From: CAZPRY01 sp964589175
GTDB lineage: Bacteria; Fidelibacterota; UBA2242
DNA length: 57,025 nt
Direction of reading: 5' to 3'
Assembly: GCA_964589175.1 (NCBI GenBank)
Contig: CAZPRY010000027.1
Span: 1-57,025 of the forward strand
Of the stretch, positions 34,351 to 42,672 are shown one piece after another. Each line of letters opens with the position of its first letter. Within the stretch, counting starts at the first letter, position 1. A program made the position numbers and the translations under genes. The notes beneath the pieces are model-generated. The model was not told where the DNA came from, did no database searches, and was given only the letters and a program-made list of their open reading frames with translations.

Positions 34351-35285
34351 AAAGTAGTAACCATAAGACTTATCAGAGGCTAATCAATGGAGATGCCAGG
34401 GACCTGACGTTCTTAGAAAATGAATCCATACATCTCGTAGTCACGTCGCCTCCATATTGGAATTTAAAACGTTATAATGAGAATCCGGACCAATTGGGAC
34501 ACATCGATAACTATGAATCCTTCTTAGGGGAACTTGAAAAAGTATGGAAAGAGATTTTTCGGGTATTAGTACCGGGTGGCAGGTTAGTATGTGTTGTCGG
34601 TGATGTATGTGTCTCAAGGAAGAAATTTGGAAGGCACCTTGTTTTTCCTCTACACTCGGATATTAGTGTTCTATGCCGGAAAATCGGTTTCGATAATCTT
34701 AATCCCATTATTTGGCATAAAATCGCAAATGCTAGTTTTGAAGTTGAAAACGGATCGAAATTTCTAGGGAAACCTTATGAACCAAATGCAATCATAAAGA
34801 ATGATATTGAATTTATCTTAATGCAAAGAAAGCCGGGTGGCTATCGAAAACCGACTGAGGAGCAAAGGAATTTAAGTAAAATCGATAAGAAGGATTTTGA
34901 TAAATGGTTCCAGCAAATCTGGAATATTACGGGCGCTTCTACTCAAAAACATCCTGCTCCATTCCCTTTAGAGCTTGCCTCCCGACTTATTAGAATGTTT
35001 TCATTTCAAGGAGATACAGTACTTGATCCATTCTGCGGTTCCGGTACAACAATGATAGCAGCCTTAAAATATGGAAGAAATAGTATCGGAATCGATATTG
35101 ATACCGAATACTGTCGTTTTGCTGCCCGGCTTCTGAAAAAAGAGAGCAGCAATCTCTTTGCAAATATCGATTTGATGTTCGAGAAAATGGTGGTCAACAA
35201 TTTAGGTGAAATGCAAGTTTGTGAAGATCAGGCTTTCTACAACATTAGATCAGCCAAGAAATCACCGGAATTGACAACAAAATAA
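34347..35285 (+). CDS. site-specific DNA methyltransferase, beta class (TSPPY)
   Basis: A 312-aa N4-cytosine or N6-adenine methyltransferase. The catalytic motif IV TSPPYW is at residues 33-38 and the SAM-binding motif I DPFCGSGTT at 227-235, an order (IV before I) that defines the beta class. It should protect the sites cut by the endonuclease encoded just upstream, with which it is translationally coupled. M.PaeR7I-type partners of XhoI are larger gamma-class enzymes, so this pairing differs. Low GC supports horizontal transfer of the pair. Confidence 0.93.
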   Translation: MKSSNHKTYQRLINGDARDLTFLENESIHLVVTSPPYWNLKRYNENPDQLGHIDNYESFLGELEKVWKEIFRVLVPGGRLVCVVGDVCVSRKKFGRHLVFPLHSDISVLCRKIGFDNLNPIIWHKIANASFEVENGSKFLGKPYEPNAIIKNDIEFILMQRKPGGYRKPTEEQRNLSKIDKKDFDKWFQQIWNITGASTQKHPAPFPLELASRLIRMFSFQGDTVLDPFCGSGTTMIAALKYGRNSIGIDIDTEYCRFAARLLKKESSNLFANIDLMFEKMVVNNLGEMQVCEDQAFYNIRSAKKSPELTTK

Positions 35286-35298
35286 ACTTTGTGAACTT

Positions 35299-35322
35299 CC
35301 GGAATCATCAAACGCATTCCGG
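35299..35322 (+). terminator. hairpin after the methyltransferase gene
   Basis: CCGGAAT (35299-35305) and ATTCCGG (35316-35322) form a 7-bp stem 13 bp after the stop. There is no T-run, so termination is doubtful. Confidence 0.3.
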
Positions 35323-35384
35323 CGCGGTTATTATATCAACAAAATGATTCGATTTTGCAACTACGTTCTACGTCGTCCAAATAC

Positions 35385-35735
35385 CATAATGCAAACACTT
35401 TTGTTTGCATTTTTTAATCACAGTCGGGTTCGAGAACCTGACGGAACCGGTGAAAAAGACAAGAATGTCTGTTCTACACGAACAACAAAAACCAATTTCC
35501 GGAGGCACAGCCGAACCTGCCCGACTTTCGTCATTTGGGCGGGCCTGCCCGACTTATGTCATTCAGGCGGGCTAAATTGGTTTCCTTGCTTGCAAAACCC
35601 GGTTGTCCCGATGGGCAAGCGTTCCTGTCCCGTCATCTACAGTTTCACACATCCCGGGTTTTCTGCTTCCATCTTACGGGTTCAGTCGCCACCGTAACGC
35701 AAACGCTCTGGTTTGTATTTTCAGGGTTTTTAACT
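35385..35735 (+). repeat. dispersed palindromic repeat, copy 1 (modules B-A-B')
   Basis: This fills most of the 463-bp gap 35286-35748, which has no credible gene. Module B (35385-35475) holds the hairpin GCAAACAC-TTTT-GTTTGC, then TTTTTTAATCACAG and the hairpin AGACA-AGAA-TGTCT. Module A (35487-35690) is bounded by AAACCAATTT / AAATTGGTTT and contains a tandemly doubled CCTGCCCGACTT unit plus AAACCCGG...CCGGGTTTT. A degenerate second B start is at 35697. The same modules recur in direct orientation at 37437-37720. Confidence 0.7.
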
Positions 35736-35748
35736 CTTACAATTGAAA

Positions 35749-37248
35749 TCAATGAGTTTCTTCTCTGATTATTGACCATTCATGACCGCAATTTTTACAG
35801 GCCCGCAAATCTTTGAATTTGTCTTTGATTGTGGTTTTTTTATCAACGCTCCGACCTTTAAATGTATCGCCCTGATAGGTATCTGTGATTGTGGTTTTTG
35901 TATGCTTCATACTACTTATCCAGATCGAACCCAAGCCAAAACCGGCCCAATAATTACATTCCGGACAGCGATTATATTCCAGTGTTTTTACCATATATGC
36001 AATTATTAAGGAGCCAATGATTGGCAGACATAAAACTGCGTAAAACGGTTCATTATAGAAAAAACTGTTATGATAAATCAAAAATAAAAACCAGATGTGG
36101 CCAAGCACTATCCCAAAAATAAGTTGGATTAATACAAGGCTATGGGTCGATACTTTTGGATTTAAACTACGCTTTGAGACGAATAAAGTTACTCCGGCAA
36201 TGGGAAGCATTGTAAATATCAAACTTAAACCCAATATAACAATAATGATAATAATTCGAAATGGAATAAAAATAATACCGGGAAGAATTCTATCCAGAAA
36301 ACCATCTTCAGTGATCAAACTACTAATTCCGGCATTAATACTTGGAAAATGTCGTGCCGCATTTCCGAAAGGTAATCCTCTGATAAACTTTGATAATGGC
36401 AACCAGGCTGAACCTCTGCTTTTGTAATTTCCAATCAGTTCAACGTTGAACACTTTGTTTTCTTTTATGTCAAAACGAACAAAATACCATGATGATTTTT
36501 TTTTATAAACATCAAAATTACCATAAATATATGCTCCGAAATCCTGTCCTTCCAATTTTTCGACTTTTGCCATTGGAATACCGTATTTTTTTTCGAGCCA
36601 TTTAGGATTTTTTCCGTCAACCTTTTTCACTAATTTTTCATAATTATACAACCAGATATCATCATGATAACGATCACTGGATATCGATTTTTTTAATTCG
36701 ACTCCCAGGGGATACAAATTTGTTGTTAATGTCCAACCAGTTTCCCCATCTTTGGTTTTAATTTCCGACCAATGCAATTGGCTGCCAATTCCGAACCATT
36801 TATCTTGTAAAATTGTTACAGGTTGCTCATCGTAGGATTTATTAAGATCGAACATTAATTTTTCACCACTATCGACATAGGGATTATTCACCGGTTCGGT
36901 GAATAACATTCTGGAACCCATTTTACCCCTTTTACCAATAAAAGTTGATATTTTGGTTTTGAAATGAGAACAATGAACCCAGCCAAAGTCACCATTTGAG
37001 CGTTTGATCTGATAATACCATCCGAAAAGATTTCCTTCAGGCCCAACATCCTCGGCAACAACTTTCACTATTTCACCCGGATTAACTGTGCTGATTACCC
37101 CTGTTTGGGCATAGGTATCAGCAAACATGTATCCCTGAGTTGTAACTTTTACCGGAATTCCCTTGATATCTTCTACTGATCTTATTTTATTACAACCCGA
37201 AATAAGCAGCAACGCAATTGATAAAACGACGATTAAATTTCTTTTCAT
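35749..37248 (-). CDS. lipoprotein-like SH3 domain, multi-TM and zinc-ribbon protein
   Basis: A 499-aa AT-rich gene of unknown function. The N-terminus has a lipobox (IALLLISGC, Cys19). Two bacterial SH3-like segments follow: about 30-100 (VNPGEIVKVVAEDVG, GWYYQIKRSNGDFGWVH) and about 115-180 (GEKLMFDLNKSYDEQPV, GETGWTLTTNLYP). About 330-435 holds three to four TM helices. The C-terminus has a zinc ribbon split by a long Thr/Lys-rich insert: CPEC near 442, CKNCGHEW near 487. The gene is flanked by two copies of a dispersed repeat and was probably acquired. Confidence 0.7.
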   Translation of the reverse strand: MKRNLIVVLSIALLLISGCNKIRSVEDIKGIPVKVTTQGYMFADTYAQTGVISTVNPGEIVKVVAEDVGPEGNLFGWYYQIKRSNGDFGWVHCSHFKTKISTFIGKRGKMGSRMLFTEPVNNPYVDSGEKLMFDLNKSYDEQPVTILQDKWFGIGSQLHWSEIKTKDGETGWTLTTNLYPLGVELKKSISSDRYHDDIWLYNYEKLVKKVDGKNPKWLEKKYGIPMAKVEKLEGQDFGAYIYGNFDVYKKKSSWYFVRFDIKENKVFNVELIGNYKSRGSAWLPLSKFIRGLPFGNAARHFPSINAGISSLITEDGFLDRILPGIIFIPFRIIIIIVILGLSLIFTMLPIAGVTLFVSKRSLNPKVSTHSLVLIQLIFGIVLGHIWFLFLIYHNSFFYNEPFYAVLCLPIIGSLIIAYMVKTLEYNRCPECNYWAGFGLGSIWISSMKHTKTTITDTYQGDTFKGRSVDKKTTIKDKFKDLRACKNCGHEWSIIREETH

Positions 37249-37436
37249 GATATACCTTCCTATATTCTTAAAAAAAATCTTATATATATTTTACTAATAT
37301 ATGATAGTATTTCCAAATAATTACCGGATTTTTTATCGTGTAAATATCTCTTGATAATCTATTCGTAGGGACGCCCCCCCGTGTACGCCCGGATTGACGG
37401 GACTCAATTATCAGGAAATCATCATCGGGCCGGCAC

Positions 37437-37720
37437 AACGAAAACCAATTTCCGAAGGCGCAGCCGGACCTGCCCGACTTACGTCGTTCGGGCGGGCTAA
37501 ATTGGTTTCATTTCTTCCTAAACCCGGTTGCCCCGATAGGCGAGCGTTTTTCCGCATCATCAACAGTTATATGCATCGGGATTAAACCGGGTTTTTTACT
37601 TCCACCTGACAGATGTAGCCGCCTGCGTAATGCAAACACTCTTGTTTGCATTTTTTAATCACAGCCAGGTTTGAGAATCTGACGAAGAGATTGAAACAGA
37701 CAAGAATGTCTGTACTACCG
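37437..37720 (+). repeat. dispersed palindromic repeat, copy 2 (modules A-B)
   Basis: Module A (37437-37610) has the AAACCAATTT / AAATTGGTTT ends with a single CCTGCCCGACTT unit, then AAACCCGGTTG...AAACCGGGTTTTTT. Module B (37625-37720) has GCAAACAC-TCTT-GTTTGC, TTTTTTAATCACAG and AGACA-AGAA-TGTCT. The remaining parts of the 630-bp gap (37249-37436 and 37721-37878) hold AT-rich sequence, a proximal hairpin at 37825 and no gene. Confidence 0.7.
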
Positions 37721-37824
37721 GGAACGAGGGAAAATGCCCGGCAAGCGCCGGGTTCATTATAATTCTATCTAAACCCGCTTTTTTACATGAATTTGGGTTT
37801 GCCTGCCCTTGCATTTATGACTAT

Positions 37825-37854
37825 ATTTAGCGACCGCTTTTTTGCGGGCTAAAT
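37825..37854 (+). promoter_or_regulatory. hairpin just upstream of the ppiD ribosome binding site
   Basis: ATTTAGC (37825-37831) pairs with GCTAAAT (37848-37854), and CCGC with GCGG inside, enclosing a six-T loop. It ends 6 bp before AGGAGG, so it may protect or regulate the leader. The T-run is in the loop, so it is not a standard terminator. Confidence 0.35.
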
Positions 37855-37878
37855 GTAATTAGGAGGTCTTATAGAATT

Positions 37879-39702
37879 ATGAGAATGATGCAAAATTTGC
37901 GCGACAATACGCACATTATCCTCTGGTCGATCCTGATCCTCTTTATCCTCAGTATGACCATCGGAGGATTGGTCGGAGGCGCCAATATTATGGACATATT
38001 AAGCGGCAAGAACAAATTGCAGGGCGCCGCCGGTAAAGTCAACTCCACCAAACTGGACGGAGCTCAGTACGCCCGCATGGTCCAGAGTGAAATCGCCCGC
38101 CTTCAGGAGCAAGGCCAGGAGATCAACGACCAGCTGACTGAGCGCGTGTCTGACCAGGTCTGGAACCAGTTTATCAACGAGACCCTCATCGGCCAGGAAA
38201 TCGATCGCCTCGGATTGCAGGCTACCGATAAAGAAATCTATACCCAGCTCATCGAGAATCCGCCGGCCTTTTTGCAGCAGAACGAGGCTTTTCTGACCGA
38301 CGGTAATTTCGATTATCAGAAATATCTGGACATCCTGAATAATCCGCAGGGCAATGAATGGGTCGGTATTGAGCAATATTTGCGAGCCTCAATTCCATTT
38401 GGAAAGATTCAGAGCCTGGTCCAGAGCCTGGTCACGTTGAGCGGCGCTGAAGTGCACGATCGTTATGTCACCGAAAATGTGAAGTTCGATCTCGAGACGG
38501 TCAAACTTCCTTTTACGATCGTCGCCCGGGATACTTTCCCCATTAAGGACAATGAAATTGGCGCCTATTACGCTAAAAATAAAAAAGATTATTTCCGCGA
38601 AGAACAACGCTCCCTGGAATATGTTCTGTTCGAAATGAAGCCTTCTCCTGCGGATACGTTTTCCATTGTTCAGTTGCTGACCGATCTGAAGTCGCGCATC
38701 GAACGCGGCGAATCTTTCGAACCTATTGCGAATGACTATACTCAGGACCCGTCCGGCAAAGAAAGCGGCGGTGATCTGGGCTGGTTCGGCCGCGGCCAGA
38801 TGGTGCCGGAATTCGAACAAGCCGCATTTGCCGCACGCAAAGGCGAACTCGTCGGTCCTGTTCTGACTCAATTCGGATACCATCTTATAAAAATTGAAGA
38901 TAAACGCCGCCAGAATGGCGAGGATCAGGTTAAGGCGCGCCATATCCTGATGAAGCTCACTCCCGGCCCGGAAACGATTGACGCCATCCGCACCGAAGCC
39001 AACCACTTTGTTTTCGATGCCACCGAATACGGTTTTGAGGCCTCCGCCGATTCCCACAAGGTTCAGGTCCAGAAAAGCATCCCATTCCGGCAAGAGGATA
39101 AATTCGTCACCGGCATCGGTTATTTCCCGCAAGGTACAAAGTTTGCTTTCTCGGATATCCCCATCGGAACCGTTTCGGATCTTATGAATTCCGATGACAA
39201 GTATGTGATCGTAAAACTGGCTGAAATCAAAGAGGCTTCTTACTCTCCTCAGAGCGAAGTAGCTGAACAGATTAAGTCCAAAATTCAGGACCAGAAACGC
39301 CTGGATAAACTCTCCGTCATCGCCGATGAACTCTACGCAAAAATCCAGGCAACTGGCGACATGCGCTCCGCTCTTGAAATCCAGCCTGCCGTGGAATATA
39401 AAAAACATGACCAAGCTACGCTGAACCGCAACCTGGAGGGAATCAGTCGTTCCAGCGCCCTGACCGGTGCAATTCTAAGCCTGGCCCCGGACCAAATTGC
39501 CAGACCGATTGAAATCGCTAACAACCGCGTCATCGTAAAGCTGCTGCAGCGGGCCGAAATCAACGAAAATCATTACAAGGTCGAGAAAGAAGTCATGCGC
39601 TCCCAGATGCTGAACCAGAAGAAAAATACCTTTTACAGCAACTGGGTCATGTCTCTGCGGGATGAAGCCAAAATTATCGACAATCGCGCAAACATGTACT
39701 AA
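37879..39702 (+). CDS. PpiD/SurA-like peptidyl-prolyl isomerase, membrane anchored
   Basis: A 607-aa periplasmic folding factor. An N-terminal TM anchor (IILWSILILFILSMTIGGLVGG) is followed by a SurA_N-like helical chaperone region (about 45-225), a parvulin PPIC domain (about 225-345, with YVLFEMKPSP, SGKESGGDLGWFGRGQMVPEF and ARKGELVGPVLTQFGYHLIKI), and a helical tail with a partial second parvulin-like start (VKARHILMKLTP). The layout matches PpiD, which helps newly exported outer-membrane proteins. AGGAGG lies 12 nt before the ATG; a second ATG two codons later is possible. Confidence 0.93.
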   Translation: MRMMQNLRDNTHIILWSILILFILSMTIGGLVGGANIMDILSGKNKLQGAAGKVNSTKLDGAQYARMVQSEIARLQEQGQEINDQLTERVSDQVWNQFINETLIGQEIDRLGLQATDKEIYTQLIENPPAFLQQNEAFLTDGNFDYQKYLDILNNPQGNEWVGIEQYLRASIPFGKIQSLVQSLVTLSGAEVHDRYVTENVKFDLETVKLPFTIVARDTFPIKDNEIGAYYAKNKKDYFREEQRSLEYVLFEMKPSPADTFSIVQLLTDLKSRIERGESFEPIANDYTQDPSGKESGGDLGWFGRGQMVPEFEQAAFAARKGELVGPVLTQFGYHLIKIEDKRRQNGEDQVKARHILMKLTPGPETIDAIRTEANHFVFDATEYGFEASADSHKVQVQKSIPFRQEDKFVTGIGYFPQGTKFAFSDIPIGTVSDLMNSDDKYVIVKLAEIKEASYSPQSEVAEQIKSKIQDQKRLDKLSVIADELYAKIQATGDMRSALEIQPAVEYKKHDQATLNRNLEGISRSSALTGAILSLAPDQIARPIEIANNRVIVKLLQRAEINENHYKVEKEVMRSQMLNQKKNTFYSNWVMSLRDEAKIIDNRANMY

Positions 39703-39730
39703 TCGACAGAGTCCTTTCCTGAAATAGAAT

Positions 39731-39760
39731 CAAAAAGTCCGGGGCATCCCGGACTTTTTG
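39731..39760. terminator. bidirectional rho-independent terminator
   Basis: A perfect 13-bp stem, CAAAAAGTCCGGG / CCCGGACTTTTTG, with a 4-nt GCAT loop, placed between the convergent ppiD-like and glmU-like genes. T-runs on both strands let it stop transcription from either side. Confidence 0.93.
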
Positions 39761-39780
39761 ATATTTGATTTTCGTCCGAA

Positions 39781-41292
39781 TCAGCGTTCGGCGAGAAGTT
39801 CGGCGCCCTGTTCGGGCGGCCGGAACCAGCGCAGGGCCCGGACCCTGCCGTCCCCATCAACCAAGCGTTTGACGCGCATATCCCGAATTGAACTGTTTTC
39901 GACTTCCACATCGTCCTCGATTACGGCATTCTCGACCGTCGAAAATCCCTTAATAACGACGTTCCTGCCGATCATGGTCGGCTTATCCGCCGCACCCCGA
40001 ATCATCACTCCGGGTTTAATCCGACTGGCCGTGCCAATCGTGATACTGCCTTTGAGGATATTGCCGCAGCCGATGAAACAGCTTTTACCGAGCACCATGC
40101 TCTGATCGGCTGAAGTCTGCAGAAACACATTGCGTTCGATGACCACTCCCTTTTCCAGGATGATATTGCCGTCTAATCTGCTGCCGCTTTCGATCGTAAT
40201 CCCCTCGCTGAGTGTGACGCCACTACCGATATAAACGCCTTTGCCGATTCGGATTTCCAGGGCGGGAGACTCGGCGTCGAGTTTCAGAATCCGGGCGACA
40301 GGCTCCTCAGCGATAAAAAAGTCATTCTCATCTTCGAGGTAGATGATGTCCTTGATCTGCTTCCAAACCCGTTCGCGGGCGATATGCTGCATCTCCTTCA
40401 ACACGCTTTTGTTGTTAAAGCCGATGACTGCATTGTTGTCCGCCACGGGGTTCGCGCCGATACTGATATTGTCGCCTAAAAAAAGCATCAGCAGATCGGT
40501 GATATAAAATTCACCCTGGACGTTGTTCTTACCGACATTGAAAATATGCTTCTTCAAATGCTCGTAATTCACGGCATAAACACCGGTGTTGTACTCCCGG
40601 ATTTGCAGCAGTTCGTCCTTGCCGAATGTGTAGGTTTTGCCTTTGTATTGCAGACGATAGATCTGACCCTCCGCCAGCGCCAGGATGTCCTTGTGTTCCC
40701 TGATCTCGATGACGTCGTTATAATCACCGCCGCTGTCATGGCCGCTCTCATCGAACTGCGGGACGCGGACGATGCGGCCGTACGAATTCTCGGCAATGTC
40801 GCCCGCATACATCCCGGTCAGAATCATCATACCGTAATGCGATTGCTCAAAAGCGGTTTTAAAATCCCGGACGACCTCGGCGGTGATGAGCCCCATATCA
40901 CCCGGAAAGATGTAGACATCCCGCAGGTTGGAGACGCCTTCCAGCGCGGCAACCGCCACACGGGCGGCGTCACCCGTACCGTTTTGTTCTCTCTGCAGAA
41001 CGAATTTTCGTTCGGGATGTTTTCCAACGGAGCGGGCAACTTCCGCGGCCTTAATCCCGACGACGATCACCTGCCGGGGAGATTGGAGCCCGTCTTGGGC
41101 GGCCCCGGCCACGCGCACTACGGTGGGCACACCCCAGATTTCATGCAGCATCTTGGATTGCACGGATTTGATGCGTTTGCCGTGACCCGCGGCCAGGATG
41201 ATGGCCACCGGTGAAGCATCGTCTGCTATCCGGCCGCTGAGTTTGTCGAGCTGCGCTTCAATCTCTGTGTTGTGTTCCTGAGACATAAGCAA
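39781..41292 (-). CDS. GlmU-like nucleotidyltransferase with left-handed beta-helix
   Basis: A 503-aa protein with an N-terminal NTP-transferase domain: LAAGHGKRIKSVQSKMLHEI near residues 33-52 matches the GlmU/RmlA nucleotide loop LAAGxGTRM...KxLH. The C-terminal half (about 345-470) has hexapeptide repeats of a left-handed beta-helix (IGKGVYIGSGVTLSEGITIE). The GlmU acetyltransferase residues of the GNFVE-x-K region are not visible, so activity is likely limited to making an NDP-sugar, for example UDP-GlcNAc. The substrate is inferred. It runs alone, about 80 bp downstream of cdsA on the same strand. Confidence 0.85.
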   Translation of the reverse strand: MLMSQEHNTEIEAQLDKLSGRIADDASPVAIILAAGHGKRIKSVQSKMLHEIWGVPTVVRVAGAAQDGLQSPRQVIVVGIKAAEVARSVGKHPERKFVLQREQNGTGDAARVAVAALEGVSNLRDVYIFPGDMGLITAEVVRDFKTAFEQSHYGMMILTGMYAGDIAENSYGRIVRVPQFDESGHDSGGDYNDVIEIREHKDILALAEGQIYRLQYKGKTYTFGKDELLQIREYNTGVYAVNYEHLKKHIFNVGKNNVQGEFYITDLLMLFLGDNISIGANPVADNNAVIGFNNKSVLKEMQHIARERVWKQIKDIIYLEDENDFFIAEEPVARILKLDAESPALEIRIGKGVYIGSGVTLSEGITIESGSRLDGNIILEKGVVIERNVFLQTSADQSMVLGKSCFIGCGNILKGSITIGTASRIKPGVMIRGAADKPTMIGRNVVIKGFSTVENAVIEDDVEVENSSIRDMRVKRLVDGDGRVRALRWFRPPEQGAELLAER

Positions 41293-41371
41293 CCTTCAAT
41301 TTAGGGGATAAATTGGCATCATTTATCAAGCGAACGCAGATTTTCCGGATGGAATTTTCTTCGGATTTCGA

Positions 41372-42202
41372 CTAAAATATAAACCGAATGTACAGATAAA
41401 TAACCGGCACCGCTATAAAAAAGGCGTCAAAGCGATCCAGTATGCCGCCGTGACCGAGCAGCAGGGAACTGGAATCTTTAACCTGCGCATCACGCTTAAA
41501 TTGAGATTCCATAAAATCGCCGAGTTGACAGAAAACGCCCGTCAGCAGAGCGAAGCCCAGCAATTGCAGCGTACCCATCTGATCCGGCACCCGCCCCAGC
41601 CATTTGAAAACGAATACGGTCAGAACGGCTCCGATCACGCCGGCAATCGAACCTTCCACGGTTTTCTTGGGGCTCAGTGTCGGCGCTACCGGCGTCTTCC
41701 CCATCATAGTTCCGGCAAAATACGCAAAGGTATCGCAAATCCAGATCGTCACGAAGAGCATCAGCACCAGTTGCGCGCCGTCACGTCCGACTCCGGCTTT
41801 GTGCAGAAGAATCAGCGTCGAAATGAGAACCGGGATATAGATAATGCCTAAAATCGTGGATGCCAGGTTGACCGACGCTCCATCATTCTTGCGGGATAAG
41901 GAAATAAAAAGCAGAATACAAACCATGCCAACCAATATCTCGAACAGGTAGCCCGGGAAAAAGTGCACACTCCAGATCCAGGCCACCCCCAGGATCATGC
42001 CCGGAATGCGGAAAGACCGGATGCCCTTTTTCTTCATAAGGTTATAAAATTCATAGAGTCCCAGGGCCGTTATTGCGGAAAGCAGCAGCGAAAATGGGAT
42101 TCCCCCCAGATTAATGCAAGTCAAAAGAAGCGGAATTCCAAAGACTGCAATCAGAACCCGGCTCAGAAATGTTTTTGTAAGGTACATGTTTAATTTACTC
42201 AT
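41372..42202 (-). CDS. cdsA: phosphatidate cytidylyltransferase
   Basis: CdsA makes CDP-diacylglycerol from phosphatidic acid and CTP for phospholipid synthesis. The 276-aa protein has about eight TM segments and the family signature at the C-terminus: SQFKRDAQVKDSSSLLLGHG, then ILDRFDAFFIAVPVIY. SPKKTVEGSIAG is the conserved SPxKTxEG stretch. The start overlaps the rlpA stop by one base. It ends the TPR-pyrK-pyrD-rlpA-cdsA operon. Confidence 0.96.
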   Translation of the reverse strand: MSKLNMYLTKTFLSRVLIAVFGIPLLLTCINLGGIPFSLLLSAITALGLYEFYNLMKKKGIRSFRIPGMILGVAWIWSVHFFPGYLFEILVGMVCILLFISLSRKNDGASVNLASTILGIIYIPVLISTLILLHKAGVGRDGAQLVLMLFVTIWICDTFAYFAGTMMGKTPVAPTLSPKKTVEGSIAGVIGAVLTVFVFKWLGRVPDQMGTLQLLGFALLTGVFCQLGDFMESQFKRDAQVKDSSSLLLGHGGILDRFDAFFIAVPVIYLYIRFIF

Positions 42203-42672
42203 TAATTACCACTTTCCTCTCCCCACGATATTATCGTAACTTTCACCTTGCCGACGCCATCTTTGACCAGCCCGAGTTTCAGCGCCGCACCATAAGAGAG
42301 ATCGATATCACGGCCGCCGATGAACGGGCCGCGATCGTTGACGCGCACGTCTATGGACCTCCCCGTCGGCGGGTAGATGATCTTCAGCACCGTTCCGAAG
42401 GGCAGGGTTTTATGTGCCGCCGAGATACCGAACATATCGAAGGTTTCGCCGTTGGCGGTCAGCTTCCCGTGAAAATCTTCCCCATAGTAAGACGCCGTGA
42501 GAATGGCCATATGTTTGGAGCCCTTGAGCAGCAGCGCCTCGGGCCGGTAGCGTTCTTTGGAATCGCGGGAGGTAGGCTTACTCTCCTCAATATCACGAGA
42601 ATGGTAGCGGGGAGCCGGTGCACAGCCAAACAGAATCAGCAGCAGCATTACGAGTGCAATTCTCCTTCTCAC
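42202..42672 (-). CDS. rlpA: RlpA-like lipoprotein (septal ring lytic transglycosylase family)
   Basis: RlpA-type proteins are outer-membrane lipoproteins with a double-psi beta-barrel that cleave peptidoglycan in some species. The start is taken as the GTG at 42670-42672, which overlaps the pyrD stop (GTGA) and gives a perfect lipoprotein signal MRRRIALVMLLLILFGC. The barrel (about 55-150) has ASYYGEDFHGKLTANGE, LPFGTVLKI and VRVNDRGPFIGGRDIDLS. There is no SPOR domain. The longer ATG frame to 42726 overlaps pyrD and is less likely. Confidence 0.92.
   Translation of the reverse strand: MRRRIALVMLLLILFGCAPAPRYHSRDIEESKPTSRDSKERYRPEALLLKGSKHMAILTASYYGEDFHGKLTANGETFDMFGISAAHKTLPFGTVLKIIYPPTGRSIDVRVNDRGPFIGGRDIDLSYGAALKLGLVKDGVGKVKVTIISWGEESGN

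Noticed and set aside
35299..35340. A second attC site after the methyltransferase gene
   Set aside because: There is a stem with AAC and GTT outside it, but the outer boxes do not fit RYYYAAC and GTTRRRY.
35344..35697. A 117-codon plus-strand frame in the intergenic gap
   Set aside because: It is made of dispersed palindromic repeats and has no ribosome binding site.
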